Positions 25,656-35,286 are shown, counted from the stretch's first letter. The stretch: DNA of 64,000 bases from CALHVX01 sp039198065 (GCA_039198065.1 JBCCTU010000005.1:225052-289051), one strand, 5' to 3'. Translations and numbers: made by a program. The notes: generated by a model from the letters alone, not told the origin.

Positions 25656-26321
25656 ATGACGATCGTTCACCAGCAACTGACGGCGACCGGCATCGGAGTG
25701 GTCACGCTCGATGATGGGAAGGCCAATGCCGTTAACCACGAGCTGCTCGATGAGCTCGAGCAGGCGCTTGATGCGCTTGAAGGCACAGCGAAGGCGGTGG
25801 TGCTCGCAGGACGACCGGGACGCTTCAGCGCAGGTTTTGATCTGAGCGTTATGCGCGGCGGCGATTCTGCCGCCCTCGTGCAGCGTGGCGGTCGGCTGTT
25901 GCACCGGCTGTACGGGTTTCCACTGCCGATCGTTGCGGCGGTAAGCGGCCACGCGTTGGCTATGGGGGCGCTGTTGTGTCTCGCCAGTGATACGCGCATC
26001 GGTGTTGCTGGAGACTTCAAGCTGGGCCTTAACGAGACTGCTATCGGTATGGTGTTGCCAGACTTCGGTTTGATTCTTGCGCGGGAGCGCTTGCAGCCGC
26101 ATCGGCTTACGGAAGCGATCATTCAGGCGCGGGTGTTTGGCCCTGAGGACGCGGCGGGTGTCGGCTACCTTGATCGCGTGGTTCAAGCAGCAGACCTGGC
26201 GGCTGCTGCGCTGGCTGAGGCAGAAGCCTTGGCAGAGTTGCCCGGGCCGGTCTACGGGCGGATCAAGCAGGCGGCGCGTCGTCAGGCGCTGGCGGATCTG
26301 GAGCGCAGTCTTAGCGGCTAG
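25656..26321 (+). CDS. Enoyl-CoA hydratase/isomerase family protein (crotonase fold)
   Basis: A 221-residue crotonase, short for the family (about 257). It has the oxyanion-hole segments GRFSAGFDLSVM and SGHALAMGALLCLASDTRIG. The first hydratase glutamate (ALGGGCE-type position) is missing, while a Glu in KLGLNETAIGMVLPD occupies the second position, a pattern closer to isomerases than to hydratases. The exact reaction is therefore open. Start ATG at 25656 has GAGGG about seven bases upstream; the frame open to 25590 overlaps the terminator. The following 233 bases to the next gene hold nothing I recognise. Confidence 0.85.
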   Translation: MTIVHQQLTATGIGVVTLDDGKANAVNHELLDELEQALDALEGTAKAVVLAGRPGRFSAGFDLSVMRGGDSAALVQRGGRLLHRLYGFPLPIVAAVSGHALAMGALLCLASDTRIGVAGDFKLGLNETAIGMVLPDFGLILARERLQPHRLTEAIIQARVFGPEDAAGVGYLDRVVQAADLAAAALAEAEALAELPGPVYGRIKQAARRQALADLERSLSG

Positions 26322-26554
26322 GCGCGCTCTCTGGCTGGGCATCGAGCCGCTTCGACGTACAGCCCTGGTGCAAGAGACTGCCGGTCGGACCCGATTCCCA
26401 ACGCGGATTTCACGCGTCTCCCGCCGTCTTGTTCGGTCAGCGCGGATGGTCTGAAACTTGCTGCTTTTCTGACCAAATCATCCGGTCCGGCAGCGTCAGG
26501 TAGACTCTCGCCGGTCAACGCGACGAAAACAGCCAACCAGCAGGAGCGGTAACG

Positions 26555-27592
26555 ATGGCGGAGCCGGTAGCGGATCTTCCTGAGCAGACCTTTGTGCAAA
26601 GCGCTTTGAAGCGCGTGGCGAAATCGAACGATGTCGCAATAGCAAATAAAGAGTCCCGCGTACTCCAACCCGAACGCTACGTGAATCATGCCTACGTCCA
26701 CGACGCGCGCAGCCGGTTCCTCTGGTCTCTTCCACAGCCGATCCTTGTCCTAGGCTCGATGCTCGCGATCGCGACGGCGATCACCACGGAGTGGGTGGAT
26801 GCGGACCTGTTCACCACCTTCATGATCCTGCTGCCGCTGCCGCTCTTTTTATTAGCCGAGCGCTACGTGCCGAAGCGCACCGACTGGATTCTCGAGCCTA
26901 AGGAGCTGGCGGAAGACGCCTTCTGGCTGGCCGGTGCAGCCTTCATTTGGGTGCCGCTGTACTCCGACTATTACGAAACACCGATTTCCTGGGCCTTTGA
27001 GTGGCTTCGGGACGTTTCGACGGTACCGTTTACGCTGAACCCGGAAACAACCTTAGGCTTAATCCTGGCTGCACTCTTCGTTCGTGCGACCTCTGAATTC
27101 ATCTATTACTGGTTGCATCGCATCCAGCACGAAACGCTGTTCTGGTGGCGGATTCATGCAACCCATCACCACATCACCAAGATGAGTGCGGCCCGCGGCG
27201 ACCGCACCCATCCTCTTGAGTGGCTGGCGCTCAGCCTGGGTACGCCGATCGTGCTGGCTCTGTTCGGGGCCACCGATGACGTTATCGCCGTCACCGGTGC
27301 GTTCGGTTTCTTCAACGGCATCTGCAATCACTCAAACCTTCCGCTGGTAACGAACAAGCTCTATGGGTTGTTTTTCTCGACCGCGTCAATGCATCACGTG
27401 CACCACGCTCACGACATGGAATACAGCAACAAGAATTACGGCTGTTCTATCATCATCTGGGATCGGATTTTTGGTACCTATCTAGACGTCGATATGGTTG
27501 ATGCGTGCGGCGCTGGCAAGGGCGAAGCGCTCGATCTCAAGACCCAATACGCACTCGCGTTTTACTCCGATGAGGAGCTGAAGCAGCTGTAG
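26555..27592 (+). CDS. Sterol desaturase / fatty acid hydroxylase family protein
   Basis: A 345-residue integral-membrane di-iron oxygenase. The histidine clusters are HRIQH, HATHHH and HHVHH, with NHSNLPL between the last two, as in the FA_hydroxylase family. Several hydrophobic segments (first near residues 60-80, VLGSMLAIATAITTEW) anchor it. Family members hydroxylate or desaturate sterols, carotenoids or fatty acyl chains; the substrate is not visible. An AGGAG lies ten bases before the ATG. It is convergent with the metallo-beta-lactamase pair. Confidence 0.87.
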   Translation: MAEPVADLPEQTFVQSALKRVAKSNDVAIANKESRVLQPERYVNHAYVHDARSRFLWSLPQPILVLGSMLAIATAITTEWVDADLFTTFMILLPLPLFLLAERYVPKRTDWILEPKELAEDAFWLAGAAFIWVPLYSDYYETPISWAFEWLRDVSTVPFTLNPETTLGLILAALFVRATSEFIYYWLHRIQHETLFWWRIHATHHHITKMSAARGDRTHPLEWLALSLGTPIVLALFGATDDVIAVTGAFGFFNGICNHSNLPLVTNKLYGLFFSTASMHHVHHAHDMEYSNKNYGCSIIIWDRIFGTYLDVDMVDACGAGKGEALDLKTQYALAFYSDEELKQL

Positions 27593-27618
27593 GCGAGTCG
27601 TGCTGCGACATCCGAGAG

Positions 27619-27640
27619 GCCTGCGAATCAGTTCGCAGGC
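27619..27640. terminator. Perfect 9-bp hairpin between convergent genes, possible terminator
   Basis: GCCTGCGAA and TTCGCAGGC pair perfectly around TCAG in the 51-bp gap between two convergent genes. No T-run follows on either strand, so it may aid factor-dependent termination or protect 3' ends. Confidence 0.4.
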
Positions 27641-27643
27641 AGA

Positions 27644-28672
27644 TTAGCGAAGCCGACGCTGGCGAGTGAAGTCGGGTTGGTACATAGGGAACCCGTAGGG
27701 ACGGTAGCCGCGCCCGACACCGTTCATGACGATGAAATCCGGGAGCACTTCAACCGCCTCCCTGCCATTGATCAAGTGCACCACGGACAGACACTCTTTT
27801 AATGCCGCCACCGGGAGCGTGAGACCGCGCTCGTTGGGCCTAAAGTTGCTCCGGAGCCGATAGTCGACGCCGGGCTCTGAACTCATATCGATCTGGCCGC
27901 CCATGAGCGCTGCAACCGGCATCTCCTCGGTAAACCTACTGAGTCGCGTGACGCTATTAAAGTAGGCGTCGTAATCCCGAATCACGATGCGACCCGGTAG
28001 CATCGTCGTACCGGTAAAGAGAAAGTCCGTATACGGGTCGTAGAGACTGATGCCGGTTGCGCTCGTCCCCGGTGTTGCAAGCACATGAATAATTCGACCG
28101 CCGAGATCCAGCGTGCCTTCGGTTTCCGACTGAGCGTTAAGCAAGCTGAGCTTTGGTAGCCCGCCCGGTGTAGCGGTTGCGATTCGAGTGTTTGGCCGAC
28201 CGGTGAACTGACCCAGTCCGGCCGTCTGTGCCGGTGCATCACCGGTGGTGAGGATGACGAGTTCCGGTTCCGTGTCGTGCTGCTGGGCCGTCGTCCAACG
28301 GGCGATGACCGCATCGACGACGTTCCGTAGGGGAAAGTACTCGAGTTCTTCCGTTGCCCCAGTGTCGATGAGCAGGACCCGCTCAGCACCGAACAGCAGG
28401 TACATGAACGGTGCTTCCCAATGTACGGCGGGGTTTTGCCGAAGGATGTAGCTGTGTTCGTTGTAGCGATGGATCTGAATCCGCGGGTCGGTGTTGTGCA
28501 TGGCACTGATGCTGCCGTGGATCCATGCGAACCGCAGATTGCCTGGAGCCGGCTTCGCGGGATTGAAGTCGGTGGCTGCCCACCCGTCGCCACACACGAG
28601 GGCGCATGCCGCGATCGCCGCCAGGAGCGCGTTTCGTCGGCGGGTCGTGTTCGCTGATGAATCGGTATGCAT
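27644..28672 (-). CDS. Metallo-beta-lactamase-fold protein lacking all metal ligands
   Basis: A 342-residue exported paralogue of the next gene upstream (alignable ELVIL...QFTGRPNT with ELIVA...QFVDRPNT). The signal peptide is near residues 12-33. Every ligand position is changed: the HLHGDH motif of the sister corresponds to GDAPAQ (H146 to G144, H148 to A146, D150 to A148, H151 to Q149), SPGHQG to TPGTSA, YTGD to FTGT and NNHIE to GGQID. A metallohydrolase role is therefore unlikely; a binding or regulatory role with its sister is an inference. The ATG is one base after the sister's stop, so the two are co-translated. Length is normal and the frame is intact, so it is not a decayed gene. 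Confidence 0.85.
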   Translation of the reverse strand: MHTDSSANTTRRRNALLAAIAACALVCGDGWAATDFNPAKPAPGNLRFAWIHGSISAMHNTDPRIQIHRYNEHSYILRQNPAVHWEAPFMYLLFGAERVLLIDTGATEELEYFPLRNVVDAVIARWTTAQQHDTEPELVILTTGDAPAQTAGLGQFTGRPNTRIATATPGGLPKLSLLNAQSETEGTLDLGGRIIHVLATPGTSATGISLYDPYTDFLFTGTTMLPGRIVIRDYDAYFNSVTRLSRFTEEMPVAALMGGQIDMSSEPGVDYRLRSNFRPNERGLTLPVAALKECLSVVHLINGREAVEVLPDFIVMNGVGRGYRPYGFPMYQPDFTRQRRLR

Positions 28673-28673
28673 G

Positions 28674-29660
28674 TCAGGGGTCCGTCGTCGTGGCCCAGGG
28701 GATTTCGTTGTAGATCATGAAATCGTCGAAGATGTAGATGCCCGGTTTCGAAATCGTGTCCGTCGCTTCAAGTGCGACATCGAGCATTGCGCGGGTCATT
28801 TCCATCGGCGGTTCGTTGGGTTGCCAGGTCGTGCCGATGGGGTAGTCGACGCCCGGTGTTGTGGTCATCTCGATGTGATTGTTGATGAGATGCGCGACCG
28901 GGTACTCATCGGCGATGGCTCCGAGCCGCTTGATGCTTGCCGCCCAGGCGTCCCAGTCATCGAGGTAAAGGCGACCGCGGTAAAACATGTCGCCCGTGTA
29001 GAGCAGATCGGTCCAGGGGTCGTAGAGCGAGAGTTCGGAGCCCTGATGCCCCGGTGAACCGGTGACGATGAGCGTCCGGCCGCCAAGGTCGAAGGAGATG
29101 CGTTCTTCCGGAAAGTTGGTAAAGCCCCAGAAGTCCATGACCTCTTCGTGGGTCAAGCCGACCATCACCGTGTTCGGGCGATCAACAAACTGATTCCAGG
29201 CCGCGTAGTGATCGCCGTGCAGATGACTGTTGGCAACGATGAGCTCCGGTTCCGGCACCCGGTGTTTCGCAGCCCAATCGGCGATGACCCCGTCCACAAC
29301 CTCACGTAAAGGGAACAGGGCAGCCGAAGACGTGGACCCCTGGTCGATCAACATCACCTGACCGTTGCCGAAGAAGAGATACATGAACGCCCCTTCGTAG
29401 TTGATCGCCTTGTTCTCCCGGAGAATGAAGGTGTGGGCGTTGTACTCATGTACCTGGACCGGGGGATCGGTGTTGTCCACCGCTGATTTTGAGCCGTGAA
29501 TCCAACGCTCTGGGAACGTTCCCTCGGCGCGACCCTCGGGATCGAAGACCAGCGGTGTGTGTTTTTCTCCGACAGCTTGGTCGACGATCAACAGCGTCGC
29601 TGCCACCAGCGCAACGCCCAGCACGCGTCGGCCAGAGGCCTGCGGCGATCGGTTTGTCAT
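28674..29660 (-). CDS. MBL-fold metallo-hydrolase, exported
   Basis: A 328-residue metallo-beta-lactamase-fold enzyme with an N-terminal signal or anchor segment (VLGVALVAATLLIVDQAVG). The two-metal site looks complete: H146, H148, D150 and H151 in SHLHGDH, H205 in GSPGHQGS, D224 in YTGDMF and H262 in NNHIEM. It probably hydrolyses an ester, lactone or similar substrate in the periplasm; the sequence does not show which. The preceding HupE gene on the same strand is 82 bp away, so it may sit at the tail of the urea operon or have its own promoter. Confidence 0.88.
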   Translation of the reverse strand: MTNRSPQASGRRVLGVALVAATLLIVDQAVGEKHTPLVFDPEGRAEGTFPERWIHGSKSAVDNTDPPVQVHEYNAHTFILRENKAINYEGAFMYLFFGNGQVMLIDQGSTSSAALFPLREVVDGVIADWAAKHRVPEPELIVANSHLHGDHYAAWNQFVDRPNTVMVGLTHEEVMDFWGFTNFPEERISFDLGGRTLIVTGSPGHQGSELSLYDPWTDLLYTGDMFYRGRLYLDDWDAWAASIKRLGAIADEYPVAHLINNHIEMTTTPGVDYPIGTTWQPNEPPMEMTRAMLDVALEATDTISKPGIYIFDDFMIYNEIPWATTTDP

Positions 29661-29742
29661 ACCCTATACCCCCTTACCTGTGCTCTGTCTGTCCGATGCC
29701 CCATGCCCCACGCCACGGCCCCGGCAGCGCTCGTCGGCCGGT

Positions 29743-30942
29743 TCAGCTTAGCAGTCCAACCCGGTCGATCAGCCAGTACAGACCTATGCCGGCGACGAGG
29801 GTCGCCGCAGGTACTGCTATGCAGGTCTCATACCAGCGGAAGCGCTCAAAGACCCGCAGCGTTGCGACCGCGGCGACCAGCACGACCAACTGCGCCGCTT
29901 CGACGCCGATGTTGAAACTGAACAGCGCGAGCGCGCGCTGCCCCGTAGGCAGGCCGACTGCGCCCAACGCACTGGCGAACCCAAGACCGTGGAGCAAACC
30001 GACGGCAAACACCAGCCCGATGCGAAGCTCGAGGCGCTTCCCCGGTGCGCGCGGGTTTGGCGGTCGCAGCAGTCGTTCGAGCCCGACACCGACGATCGAG
30101 GCGGCGATAAGCGGTTCCGTAATCGCGGCTGGAACCGTGAGCACGCCGAGCGTGGCTAGAGCCAGGGTGAGGGAGTGGGCAACGGTGAATGTCGTCACCA
30201 GGCCGATCAACGCGCGCAGCGATCCACCGATAAGGGCCAAACCAAGCACGAACAGAACGTGGTCCGTACCGAGCGGCAGGATGTGTTCAAAGCCGATGAG
30301 GGCGTAGACCCCAAATAACGTAGCGACGGGCTCGTTGCCGGCGGCAGCGCTGTCGGTATCCGTAAGGGGCAGTTGCTGCGTTTGGCGCCGGTCGTCAGTC
30401 AGCACAGCGGACACCGGCAGCGTTCGCTGACTGCTGTCGAGACGGACAACCAACGGCCAGGGGACATCGACCGAATCGTCCAGGGCAAGGGTGAGCGCAG
30501 CGGCGTCAACAACCGGGGGCAGCGCCCAGCTCAGCGTTGCGAACTGTGGCGTTAGCGGGTTTTGGATCGCAGCCAGGGAGTCAGCGGCGAGCGCTGCTTC
30601 GAGAAAAGTGAGTGGCAGCGAGACACCAGCGACGCGAACATCCAGGGCGGATTCAAGCTCGCGAACGATCGGGGATAAGCGCTGCGTTCGACGCGTCGGA
30701 TCGAGCTCCTGGACCAGCGACCAGTAAGCCTGGGCACTCAGCAGAGATTGGCCGAGATCAATGGTTACCCTAAGCGTGCCCGGGCTGTCGCGTGCAACGG
30801 CTACATCCACGCGGGTCATATTGAGCAGGTGAGCCTGGGCGCCGCTGCAGAGGAGAAACACGGCGATTCCGATGCAGCGTATCCAGCCTGCAGGCAAGCG
30901 TGGAGCGCGCGCTCCTTCCGCACCCGTTGGGGCGCGCCGCAT
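29743..30942 (-). CDS. HupE/UreJ-family membrane protein
   Basis: A 399-residue membrane protein. A signal segment (IRCIGIAVFLLCSGAQAH) is followed by a periplasmic domain of about 180 residues and then six to seven helices of the HupE/UreJ_2 type. Conserved histidines appear in GFEHILPLGTDHVLFVLGLALIG, TVAHSLTLALATLG and GLLHGLGFASALG. Relatives are linked to nickel uptake for urease or hydrogenase. Here the ATG overlaps the TGA of urea carboxylase by one base, although that enzyme needs no nickel, so nickel transport is doubtful in this operon. The family call is firm; the substrate is open. Confidence 0.85.
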   Translation of the reverse strand: MRRAPTGAEGARAPRLPAGWIRCIGIAVFLLCSGAQAHLLNMTRVDVAVARDSPGTLRVTIDLGQSLLSAQAYWSLVQELDPTRRTQRLSPIVRELESALDVRVAGVSLPLTFLEAALAADSLAAIQNPLTPQFATLSWALPPVVDAAALTLALDDSVDVPWPLVVRLDSSQRTLPVSAVLTDDRRQTQQLPLTDTDSAAAGNEPVATLFGVYALIGFEHILPLGTDHVLFVLGLALIGGSLRALIGLVTTFTVAHSLTLALATLGVLTVPAAITEPLIAASIVGVGLERLLRPPNPRAPGKRLELRIGLVFAVGLLHGLGFASALGAVGLPTGQRALALFSFNIGVEAAQLVVLVAAVATLRVFERFRWYETCIAVPAATLVAGIGLYWLIDRVGLLS

Positions 30943-33900
30943 CAGGCCACCGGGTCGAGGACAGCGACGGCTTGCCCGGCGTCGATCGGCGTGTTGGCAC
31001 CGGCAAGAATCTGAATGACCTGTCCCGACTCTGGTGCGAGGACGGGAAACTCTGTCTTCATAGACTCGACGATGAGAATGGTTTCTCCAGCCTCAACCCG
31101 GTCGCCGACCTCGCGGAGCACCTTCCAAACGGAGCCCGTTACCGGGCTATCAATGGCGGTACCCGTGAGCGTTTCCTCGCGCACCTCCGGCGCCGGAGCG
31201 ATGAGCGTTTCGCCGGTACCGAGGCCCGCTTCCGCCCAACGTGCGCGCTCTTCTGCGAATGCGGTCTGCTGACGGCTGCGGAAGGCGGCGATGTCATCGG
31301 TGTGCTCGGCAAGAAACGCTTCGTAATCCCCGAGGGCAAAGCGTGTCTCCTCGATCTCGATAGGCACCCGACCAAGGGGGAAGTCCCGGCGCAGCTCAAG
31401 CAGCTCGTCGTTGCTCACGGGGTAGAAGCGCAACTGGTCAAAGCTGCGCAGCAACCACGGGCGCACAAAGGGTGCCGTACGTTGGGTGTTGCTCCAGACC
31501 TGGATCGTGCGGCCGACGAACTGGTAGCCGCCGGGTCCCTCCATGCCGTAAATGCAGAGGTAGGCCCCACCGATGCCCACGGCGTTTTCCGGCGTCCAGG
31601 TGCGGGCTGGGTTGTACTTGGTGGTCACGAGACGATGGCGTGGATCGATCGGGGTGGCGACCGGAGCGCCGAGGTAGACGTCGCCTAAGCCCAGGACCAG
31701 ATAACTTGCGCGGTAGACGATGTTCTTGACCTCGGCCTCGTCCTTAAGCCCGTTGATGCGGCGAATGAACTCAATGTTGCGCGGACACCAGGGTGCATCG
31801 GAGCGTACCGTGCGTGCGTAGCGGTCCGTCGCTTCCTGGGTCGCCGGGTCATCCCAAGCGAGCGGCAAGTGGACGATGCGGCTCGGGACTTCCAGGTCTT
31901 CGGGCTTGCCGAGCTGGTCGATGCCGTCCTGAACCAGGCGTAGCAGTGCTGCTCGGTCGCTGCTCCGCGGTATCCGGAACTGCAGCGACCGAATCCCTGG
32001 CGTGATTTCGAGGATCGGAGACGAGTCCTGTTGCTCCAGCCATCGGCGAAGCGCTTCGGCGCGGATTCGTGACCGCAAATCCAGCTCCGCAGGACCGAAC
32101 TCGAGCAGCGCGAAGCGATCGCCAGCGGCTCGGAGCACGATGTCACGCCCGGTGTCCCGTTCCAGTGCAACGTCTTGCGACCGCCGGCTGCGGTCCGAGT
32201 TCGATTCCGGGACTGGGGCTTCCCCCGCCATGGACGCACCTGGGCTTAAGCGTTGCGCGGTACCGAGGTCGATCGGCAGAAAGCGTACCCGATCACCGGC
32301 GCGCAGCTGACCCAGCTTCCAGCTGTCGGCTTCGCAGATGGCCGCCGGACTGACGAACCCGCCAAGGCTCGGTCCGTCGGGTCCAAGGATGATCGGCATG
32401 TCGCCGGTGAAGTCGATTGCGCCAAACGCATAGGCGTTGTCGTGTACGTTCGACGGATGCAATCCGGCGTCGCCGCCATCGTTCCGCGCCCATTCCGGGG
32501 TGGGGCCTTGCAACCGGATGCCCGTGCGCGAGGAGTTGTAGTGCACGACCCAATCCGTGTCGTAGAAGGTGGTGAGGAATGCTGGTGTGAGAAAGTCTGG
32601 AGCCGCGAGCGGTCCGGCAACGACACGGAGCTGGGTGCGTTCTGCGAGCGGTACGGCCGCTGGGATTGATACCGGCAGCTCGGCCTCGGCCACCATGGGG
32701 CCGAGGGGAAGCACGTCTCCAGAGCGCAGCGCGCGACCGCAGTGGCCACCCATGTTGCCCAGATCGAAGGTGGCCCGACTGCCGAGCTTCTGCGGAACGT
32801 CGATGCCGCCGGCAATCGCCAGGTAGGCGCGCAGCCCGACGCCGTCGACGGCGATCTTCCCAACGGTGAGCGATTGCCCGGCCTGAACGTGGACGGCTTG
32901 ATCGTGGGGAACCGCTTCGCCGTCCAGCGTTGCTTCTGAGAGCGCGCCGCACAAAGCGATCCGCGTATCGCTGGCGAAACGCAGCGTCGGTCCGTTTGCA
33001 AGCAGCTCCAACCCCGCGGCTTCTTCCGCATTGCCGACCAATACGTTAGCGCGGGCCAGCGAACAGCCGTCGAAGGCGCCGGAGGGCGGCACGCCGATGT
33101 GCCAGTAACCCATACGGCCACCCACATCCTGAACTGTGCTCAGGGTGCCCGGCGCCAGTACCTCCATGCTGGTCTCAGAAAACCGCAGGGCTGCGGCTGT
33201 GGCGGTGTTGTGCTCCGCAGTCACGAACGTTGGATCGGTCAGCGCTGCTCGGAGGAAGGCCAGATTGGTCTGTACACCATCCACCCGGGCATCGGCGAGC
33301 GCGGCGACAAGCCCTGCGCGAGCGGCTTCCCGATCGTCTCCCGCGGTTAACACCTTCGCCAGCATCGGATCGAAGTCCGGCGGTACGACCACGCCATCGA
33401 CCGCCCAATCGTCGACGCGCACGGCGGCGGTAGAAGCGGGAAGTGCGTAGTTCGTGATGAGACCCGGCGACGGACGAAAGTCGCGGTGTGGATCCTCGGC
33501 GTAGACCCGAACCTGGATCGCATGGCGAACGGGCGTTTTTGACGTGATGAACGACCGGTCACCGGCGCCGAGGCGCAGCATCCATTCCACCAGGTCAACG
33601 TCGGTCACGAGTTCCGTTACGCCGTGTTCGACCTGCAGCCGGGCGTTCACTTCAAGGAAGCTGACCGCACTGCGGGTGCGGTCGTAGAGAAACTCGACGG
33701 TACCGGCAGAACGGTACTGCACACTCGTGAGCAGCCGTTCGGCGGCCTGATGCAGGACCGCTCGTAGCTCCTCCGGCAGGGCTGGGGCCGGCGCTTCTTC
33801 GATGATTTTCTGGTTCCGACGCTGCAAAGAACAGTCACGATCGCCGAGGATCGCAACCCGGCCGGCGCCGTCGCCAAAGGCCTGCACTTCGATGTGGCGC

Positions 33901-34523
33901 GCGTCGTCAATGAATCGTTCGAGGTAGACGCGCGCGTCGCCGAAGCTGGCGCCGGCTTGCGCCACCACCGCATCGTAATCGCGCTCAAGGTCTTCGGCGC
34001 TCCGACATACGCGCATTCCGATGCCGCCGCCGCCGGCGCTGCTTTTGAGAATCACCGGATAACCAAGCGTCGCGGCCGCCGCTGTTGCCTCAGCCAGCGA
34101 GTTCAGCAACCCAGAGCCTGCAAGCAAAGGCACGGCGGCTGCTTCCGCCAGGCGCCGTGCTTCGTGCTTGAGTCCAAAGGCGTTTATTTGATCCGCCGTC
34201 GGACCGAGAAACACGTGCCTCGCCTTTTCCACAGCGGCGGAGAAGTCGGCGTTCTCCGATAAGAAGCCGTAGCCCGGGTGGATCGCGTCAGCGTCGAACT
34301 GGGCCGCGATCGAGAGCAGACGGTCGGCGTCGAGATACGTTTCCTGGGCCCGTCCGGCCCCAAGGCTGACCGCCTGATCGGCCTCGGCAACGTGGCGAGA
34401 GGCCCGGTCGGCTTCGGAGAACACGGCGATGCTTTCCATGCCCAGGCGCTTGAGGGTGCGCTGGATACGAACGGCGATCGCGCCGCGATTGGCGATCAGA
34501 ACGCGCTTTAGTGTGGTCGTCAT
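30942..34523 (-). CDS. uca: Urea carboxylase (biotin-dependent)
   Basis: A 1193-residue enzyme that carboxylates urea to allophanate using ATP, bicarbonate and biotin. Order: biotin carboxylase (LIANRGAIAVRI at the start, glycine loop SAGGGGIGMRV, EVNARLQVEHGVTE), an AHS2/KipA-like domain (STVQDVGGRMGYWHIGVPPSGA), an AHS1/KipI-like domain, a region with YNPARTWTPENAVGIGGAYL, and a C-terminal biotinyl domain with K1156 in VESMKTEF. Length is normal for the family. Start ATG at 34523 precedes LKRVLIANRG; 30 upstream open codons have no family similarity. Some homologues act on guanidine; the CgdA/CgdB partners of those are absent here, favouring urea. Confidence 0.93.
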   Translation of the reverse strand: MTTTLKRVLIANRGAIAVRIQRTLKRLGMESIAVFSEADRASRHVAEADQAVSLGAGRAQETYLDADRLLSIAAQFDADAIHPGYGFLSENADFSAAVEKARHVFLGPTADQINAFGLKHEARRLAEAAAVPLLAGSGLLNSLAEATAAAATLGYPVILKSSAGGGGIGMRVCRSAEDLERDYDAVVAQAGASFGDARVYLERFIDDARHIEVQAFGDGAGRVAILGDRDCSLQRRNQKIIEEAPAPALPEELRAVLHQAAERLLTSVQYRSAGTVEFLYDRTRSAVSFLEVNARLQVEHGVTELVTDVDLVEWMLRLGAGDRSFITSKTPVRHAIQVRVYAEDPHRDFRPSPGLITNYALPASTAAVRVDDWAVDGVVVPPDFDPMLAKVLTAGDDREAARAGLVAALADARVDGVQTNLAFLRAALTDPTFVTAEHNTATAAALRFSETSMEVLAPGTLSTVQDVGGRMGYWHIGVPPSGAFDGCSLARANVLVGNAEEAAGLELLANGPTLRFASDTRIALCGALSEATLDGEAVPHDQAVHVQAGQSLTVGKIAVDGVGLRAYLAIAGGIDVPQKLGSRATFDLGNMGGHCGRALRSGDVLPLGPMVAEAELPVSIPAAVPLAERTQLRVVAGPLAAPDFLTPAFLTTFYDTDWVVHYNSSRTGIRLQGPTPEWARNDGGDAGLHPSNVHDNAYAFGAIDFTGDMPIILGPDGPSLGGFVSPAAICEADSWKLGQLRAGDRVRFLPIDLGTAQRLSPGASMAGEAPVPESNSDRSRRSQDVALERDTGRDIVLRAAGDRFALLEFGPAELDLRSRIRAEALRRWLEQQDSSPILEITPGIRSLQFRIPRSSDRAALLRLVQDGIDQLGKPEDLEVPSRIVHLPLAWDDPATQEATDRYARTVRSDAPWCPRNIEFIRRINGLKDEAEVKNIVYRASYLVLGLGDVYLGAPVATPIDPRHRLVTTKYNPARTWTPENAVGIGGAYLCIYGMEGPGGYQFVGRTIQVWSNTQRTAPFVRPWLLRSFDQLRFYPVSNDELLELRRDFPLGRVPIEIEETRFALGDYEAFLAEHTDDIAAFRSRQQTAFAEERARWAEAGLGTGETLIAPAPEVREETLTGTAIDSPVTGSVWKVLREVGDRVEAGETILIVESMKTEFPVLAPESGQVIQILAGANTPIDAGQAVAVLDPVA

Positions 34524-34539
34524 CGTAACTTGAACAGAA

Positions 34540-35286
34540 CTAAGGGGTTTGGGCGTCGGCGGTGGCGACGGTCGGTGCCCGGAGCGGCAGGTCATAGGTG
34601 ATCCGAGCGCCATCGTTCGCCGCGAGGTCGTCGGGTCGATCGAGCACCAGCATGCGCGTGCCTAAGCCGAAGGCTTCCGGGAGGTCGTGGGTCACCATAA
34701 CGACGGTCATGCCGTGCTCGTGCCACAGTTGCGTCAGCAGCTCGTGCATCGCGGCACGGTTGCCCGGATCGAGGGCGCCGAAGGGTTCATCGAGCAGCAA
34801 CAACGGCGGCTTGCAGGCGAGCGCCTGGGCCAGCGCTAACCGTTGCTGCATACCGCCGGATAGCTGGACCGGGTAGCGGTCAGCGGATTCTTTCAGTCCC
34901 ACCGCCGCGAGCAACGCCAGCGCCTGTGCACGCAGGGACCGACGTGTAGCGCCGAAACACAGGCCGAACACCGGGTCACCGTGCCGGAGTTCCAGACCGA
35001 GCCGCACGTTTTGCGCGGCCGTCAGATGCGGAAATACCGAGTAACGCTGATACACGATGCCGCGCCGCGGATCCGGCTCGGTTTTCAGCGGCTCGCCATC
35101 GAGCAGGATGGCCCCTCGGGTCGGTCGCTCCTGGCCGAGGAGCAGTTTCAACAGCGTGCTTTTTCCGCAGCCGCTGGCGCCGACAATCGTGCAGAACGCG
35201 CCGGAGGCTAGGGTCAGGTTGATCGGGCCAACGACGGTGCGGTCGTCGTAGGCCTTTTCGACGCCGTCGAGTTCGAGGGTGCTCAT
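34540..35286 (-). CDS. ABC transporter ATP-binding protein (urea carboxylase-linked, NitT/TauT type)
   Basis: A 248-residue ABC ATPase with Walker A GASGCGKS (near residue 37), signature LSGGMQQRLALAQA, Walker B LLLLDEPFGALD and switch His in VTHDL. It belongs to the nitrate/sulfonate-type branch with a compact helical domain. It lies 16 bp before urea carboxylase and overlaps the permease by an ATGA, so it energises the uptake system of this operon. Confidence 0.92.
   Translation of the reverse strand: MSTLELDGVEKAYDDRTVVGPINLTLASGAFCTIVGASGCGKSTLLKLLLGQERPTRGAILLDGEPLKTEPDPRRGIVYQRYSVFPHLTAAQNVRLGLELRHGDPVFGLCFGATRRSLRAQALALLAAVGLKESADRYPVQLSGGMQQRLALAQALACKPPLLLLDEPFGALDPGNRAAMHELLTQLWHEHGMTVVMVTHDLPEAFGLGTRMLVLDRPDDLAANDGARITYDLPLRAPTVATADAQTP

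Noticed and set aside
25656..26321. Annotating the crotonase as a true enoyl-CoA hydratase.
   Set aside because: One of the two hydratase glutamates is missing, so only the broad family call is supported.
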